NCBI GenBank assembly: GCA_964019695.1
Contig: OZ026524.1
Span: 23,333,656 to 23,397,655 of the forward strand
Reading direction: 5' to 3'
Origin: Loripinus fragilis
Taxonomy: Eukaryota; Mollusca; Bivalvia; Lucinida; Lucinidae
Length of the DNA stretch: 64,000 nt
The position numbers were made by a program, and so were the translations under genes. Positions 60,061 through 64,000 of the stretch are shown piece by piece; position 1 is the first letter of the stretch; each line of letters begins with the position of its first letter. Under the pieces are notes generated by a model, which saw only the letters and a program-made list of their open reading frames with translations, did not search any database and was not told the origin of the DNA.

Positions 60061-60176
60061 CGCTAATTGAGAATTATGATTGTATTTCTATTTCAGTTAC
60101 CTCATATGTCATGTTGTATGACCTGAGAGATTAATAAAGTATATGTTCTGTTCTGTTCTGTTCTGTTATAGTCTTT
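60061..60176 (+). mobile_element. Possible 3' end of a CR1-like retroelement
   Basis: GTATGACCTGAGAGATTAAT, AAAGTATATG and then four TTCTG units. An AATAAA followed by a short penta-/octanucleotide repeat is how CR1-type elements end. No coding part left. Confidence 0.4.
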
Positions 60177-60744
60177 AAATACTTAAAGTAAGGCTGCAAA
60201 GGGGGGGGGGGAATTGTGATTAGGATAAATAGCCATCCTTCAATGTCTACAGGATTAAGCCCTGGACATTAAGCAACTAACCAAATAGACAAAAAGGCAT
60301 GTTTTGGCTGTTTTTGGTCGTAATGTTGCAATTTCATCTTTATTAAATGTGCATTTATATGGTTTGTGTAAACATTATGGGAAATGATCAGACTGCTACT
60401 TTATGGTAATTTGGGAACAGCCTAAGCAGGGTTCATAGCGTGAGCTTCCATATGATCAAGTGCAATTGGATATATTATAAAATAGACAGCAGTTTCAGGA
60501 CAAAATATAAACATGATCAGGCTTAATAAATTATGAATGAGTTGAAAGATGTTTTCCATAATAGTTTAAAATTACTTAATTGCTTTCTTTATATTTTGTT
60601 AAAAAAAGGCATAAACGTAAAACCCTTATCAGTGTATCAGTGAGACAGTTCTTAATATCAACAACATATCTTTCCCTAGGAAAAAAAGAACCTAATTTAA
60701 ATTGATGTCTGCCCTCACAGCTGCTGATACACTTTCTAATTCTA

Positions 60745-61798
60745 CACTGAACCGAAGTTATAAGTAGCCACCATACAATTTTTGCTCCCATTCAGAAAGT
60801 AAAAATCGCTCTCACAAAATTTAAATTTCATCAAAAGGTCCAAGGCTTTGTCAAGATTCTACAAATAATGTCATTTCAAAATGACTGGTAGACCTTGCAC
60901 AGACGAGGTCCGAGTAAAGGTACCATCATTTCAAAAAGTCACACTTTTAGTGTGATATAAACTATTCATCAGATACGTTATCCATTTATATTTTAATTAG
61001 TTTGAAGATGGTTATAACAGCTGTGATATAAGATGAAAAGAATCAAAAGTTTTTTTGACAATTGAACAGTCCATTTCTCTTCTACATTGACATAAAGACA
61101 GCCACGGTCAACAACTTAATCAAAGGAATTTAGCTTAACCATGCAGTTTGCATAATCACTTAGCATTGCTCTGTACGCTTTATTATCTCTGGCACAGCAG
61201 TGCAATTTTAAGGGGTGCTTCATTTTGAATTAGCGTCACTGTTCTGCTTAAAAATTAAAACAAATCTTTAACAAATGCCATTTAAATGACCTTTAAAGTT
61301 CACATTAAAATCAGAAGTGGATACCAAATTAGTAAAAAAATATCGTTAGAAAATGGGCTCATCAAGTTGCATGGTGTTTTGTCAAACATATTAACATAAA
61401 ATAAAACACATACAATGATTTAAGTATGTACAGCTGATGATTTCCGAAAATTTTGGAAAATTCAGAAAATTATCAATTTTTAAAAATTCATAAAAAACCA
61501 GTCATAAGCAAAATGACAAGTGTTTGGTGTTTTTTCAAGTCGACTAGGCAGGTTTGCAATCACCTGTACTTGAATTTGAAAAAAAAAACTGCACTCAAAA
61601 CGCTTATTTTCTTCAAAAAGTTGATTTTTGGATTTTTGAACCCAAAAATTGTGAAGTGATAGAAAACTCTTCCAAAACACCGCTTTACTTTAGTCCATTA
61701 CAATGCACATACTTGGGCAAAAATTCATTTCAATATCACTAGAGCTTAGTCAGAAAAAAAGAAATTGAAAAGTGGCTACTTAGAACTTCGGTTCAGTG
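60745..61798. mobile_element. TA-flanked element with 27-bp inverted ends, 1.05 kb
   Basis: Left CACTGAACCGAAGTTATAAG then TAGCCAC; right is the inverse with one mismatch in the 27 bp (CTAAGTAGCCAC). TA stands on both sides (60743-60744, 61799-61800). Tc1/mariner-type geometry, but no transposase frame identified. Confidence 0.78.
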
Positions 61799-61802
61799 TA
61801 TA

Positions 61803-64000
61803 TTGCAAACGATATGGACTCATAAAAGGCTTCCAAGACAAACGTTATTGACCATAGAACCTGTAATCTCCCCTTAGGGGATTTTTGTCACTATGATTTC
61901 CTGATACTACAATATATATGGCACAGAATGAGGTATGTTAGCCCTCAGAGAAAAGTCACATTATTATGAAACATCAAACTTATATACGTTACCCAAAATA
62001 TATTCAATAATAGTTTGGTGCCAATGTTTAGGTACTCTTAGGCATAGTTACATAATTTTTTAAGCTTGCATTTGCCCTTTTTATTGCAGGATAGCTTTTA
62101 AAAGCTCTTAGATCAAGCAGAAGTGTGTTACTTACATTACTGTATGTTACATACGTTATATTTGTGAACTACACTATATAAATCATTGATATCTTTTTTA
62201 ATATTTTAATTTGATAAACTTTGATGCATATTTTAGTTCACAATACCATAACCTTTACAGGCCTTTTACTGCCAACTGCAAAACTGCAAAAAACAGTTAG
62301 ATTCATCCACAGGATTATAAGAGTTATAAGCTGCTGAGTATGATGACCCTAAATAAAATGTTTTATAAGGTAAATACCTGTTCATTGAACTTGAGCACAC
62401 AATCCTATCTGTAAGCATTCTATTGATAAAGAATAGTGTAAGGCGAACATTTTCTGGTGTATATTACCATTATGTTGTTTGTTCATGTAATGTGTAGTAT
62501 ATATTACTTACTTTAATACATTCTAATTAATGCCTAGTACTTGCCATAAATTATACATCATGAGGTGTTTAGATATATTTAAATCTAAATTTGCACTAAA
62601 TATATTAATAGCTACTAGCTTGTCAAAATAGAACTTTATATCTATTTTTAAAGGTCATTATCAATCCACATTTATCTTTGCAAAACATAATGTCTTTTTT
62701 TTAACTTTTTTTTAAAATAACAACATGATTTTATTGGTTTGTTCAAAGTTATTAGGTTTTAAATTCTTAATAAAGAGGATATAATAGAAATCAAGTAACA
62801 GCTGAATAAAGACTTTTCCAATGTTCTGTCAATTTTTAAGGTAAAATATATTATGATATAAAACATATGATATGGGTCTATATTTGTCCAAAATGTCATA
62901 AATAATAAAACTTTACCCTGAGATGCTAAGATACGCTGAATAAAGATTGCAGTAATATTTATTTGAATTGATTGATAAAGTTAAGGTTTAATATCCCAGT
63001 AAACAAAATTCCAGTCATGTCAGGGCTCCTCACAGAGGAAGGGAGAAGGAACAGAAGAATATACTAGACTAAATGCCCCCACAAAAAACTAAGTTTGTCT
63101 CATGTGAAACAAATCTCATCCTGCCAACATGACAAATATGATGGACCATCTCTCTGAAAGCTGTGACAGAGACAGCACCACTCTTTACTCATAAAACTGT
63201 AAAAAAGGTGTCTTTATTAGATACAGTTTTACTGCAAGTCATTTGCGTTCAATTAAAAACTTCATGTAAGAATAAGAACTAATTTAATATCACTTTAGAA
63301 TTCCTTTTTTTAAGGTACCATATTAAACTTTGATATTGCAGGATATCTGCTGAAGAGCTTACATATATTTTTGTGGATTATATAAAGAGTTTGTTGAAGA
63401 CCATAATGGACAAAGCCTCTGAGGTCTTTTGGCAGCCATTGGTCTAGTGATATCACTGTACTAGATATTAATATATTTGAAATTAAGCAACGTATCTAAC
63501 AGTACTATTATAGATGAAGGTCGTTTTGCTGCATACTGTTACTTTTGGATGAATTTATTTAAGAGCGTACAGTGCGTTCAAGAAAGCATGATAAATAATA
63601 AGAATTAGATCTGACTTTTATTTGCACAATAGGATTTGAGACTAAATAGGGTAACAGAGTTAAGATGGCTGTAATACAGTAAACTACAAACTGTCAGAAA
63701 CTTACATGAGTCATTTTGCATCTTATATTCTTAAATACAGTTGATGCAGTTTTAGAAAATCATAGTGTTTAAATATCCCCTCAATTAGGGAGGGTTTCCA
63801 TTAGCATATTTTTATGCTACATACGTTACTATTTGCATTTTTGTATCAAGATAAGCATGCTACTCAAGTTTAATATACTGCTGATAATTTATCTATTTAG
63901 ATGGCTGCTGAATATATATATGTGTGTGTTTTTAAACCTCACGACTTTATGCTAAGCTTTTTAGCAAAAACATGTCTTTGTTATTATTGAAACTTTATGG
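61803..64000. other. Intergenic, AT-rich, no gene seen
   Basis: No coding, RNA or clear mobile feature. The part around 63390-63510 (GTCTTTTGGCAGCCATTGG, ATATATTTGAAATTAAGCAA) resembles 47600-47680. Confidence 0.5.

Overview
The window is animal nuclear DNA. It has small exons with GT/AG introns, is AT-rich and is dense in repeats. The repeat types (tRNA-derived SINEs, many short palindromic MITEs, a repeat that opens and closes on a run of C/G next to ATA) and the protein divergence fit a bivalve mollusc. A heterodont clam or mussel is my guess, but the species cannot be read from the sequence.

Bases 37-19940 (+) hold the 3' half of a condensin SMC4 gene. There are 14 exons whose splice phases join into one 687-residue reading frame: hinge, returning coiled coil, and C-terminal ATPase head with the LSGGEK signature, the Walker B/D-loop and the stop codon. 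The N-terminal half lies upstream of the window. Its introns are packed with mobile elements: SINEs, hairpin MITE families, a TA-flanked terminal-inverted-repeat element, a 165-bp near-perfect palindrome, two 5'-truncated copies of one non-LTR retrotransposon, and a minisatellite with a higher-order period. Parts of two SMC4 exons have been copied in tandem, one inside an intron and one past the stop codon.

Bases 20000-36500 contain no recognisable host gene and are almost entirely transposon-derived. Highlights are a 2.7-kb hAT-like element with an exact 8-bp target duplication (21971-24668) and a nested stack at 24782-32194. In the stack, a 7.0-kb foldback element flanked by TTAA sits inside a CAGGG-ended element with a 5-bp duplication, which itself sits inside an older palindromic MITE. 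The foldback element carries about 340-350-bp repeats with runs of TCAAGGTCA, the consensus of FTZ-F1/SF-1/ERR nuclear receptors. A decayed mariner and a hAT-like MITE follow.

Bases 37233-40566 (-) encode a Toll-like receptor: leucine-rich repeats with two cysteine clusters, one transmembrane segment and two tandem cytoplasmic TIR domains, the first strongly divergent. It is one large 3' exon; a splice acceptor in front of it and the lack of a signal peptide suggest an upstream leader exon that I could not find. Copies of one repeat lie on both sides of it.

Bases 40600-64000 are AT-rich and without a gene I can support. They hold tRNA-derived SINE heads, dispersed repeats with octamer motifs, a 4.3-kb inverted-repeat complex full of TTCTAGAA (perfect heat-shock-element spacing), a roughly 150-bp repeat block and a TA-flanked 1.05-kb terminal-inverted-repeat element.

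The two genes are not functionally linked: one is a chromosome condensation ATPase and the other an innate immune receptor.
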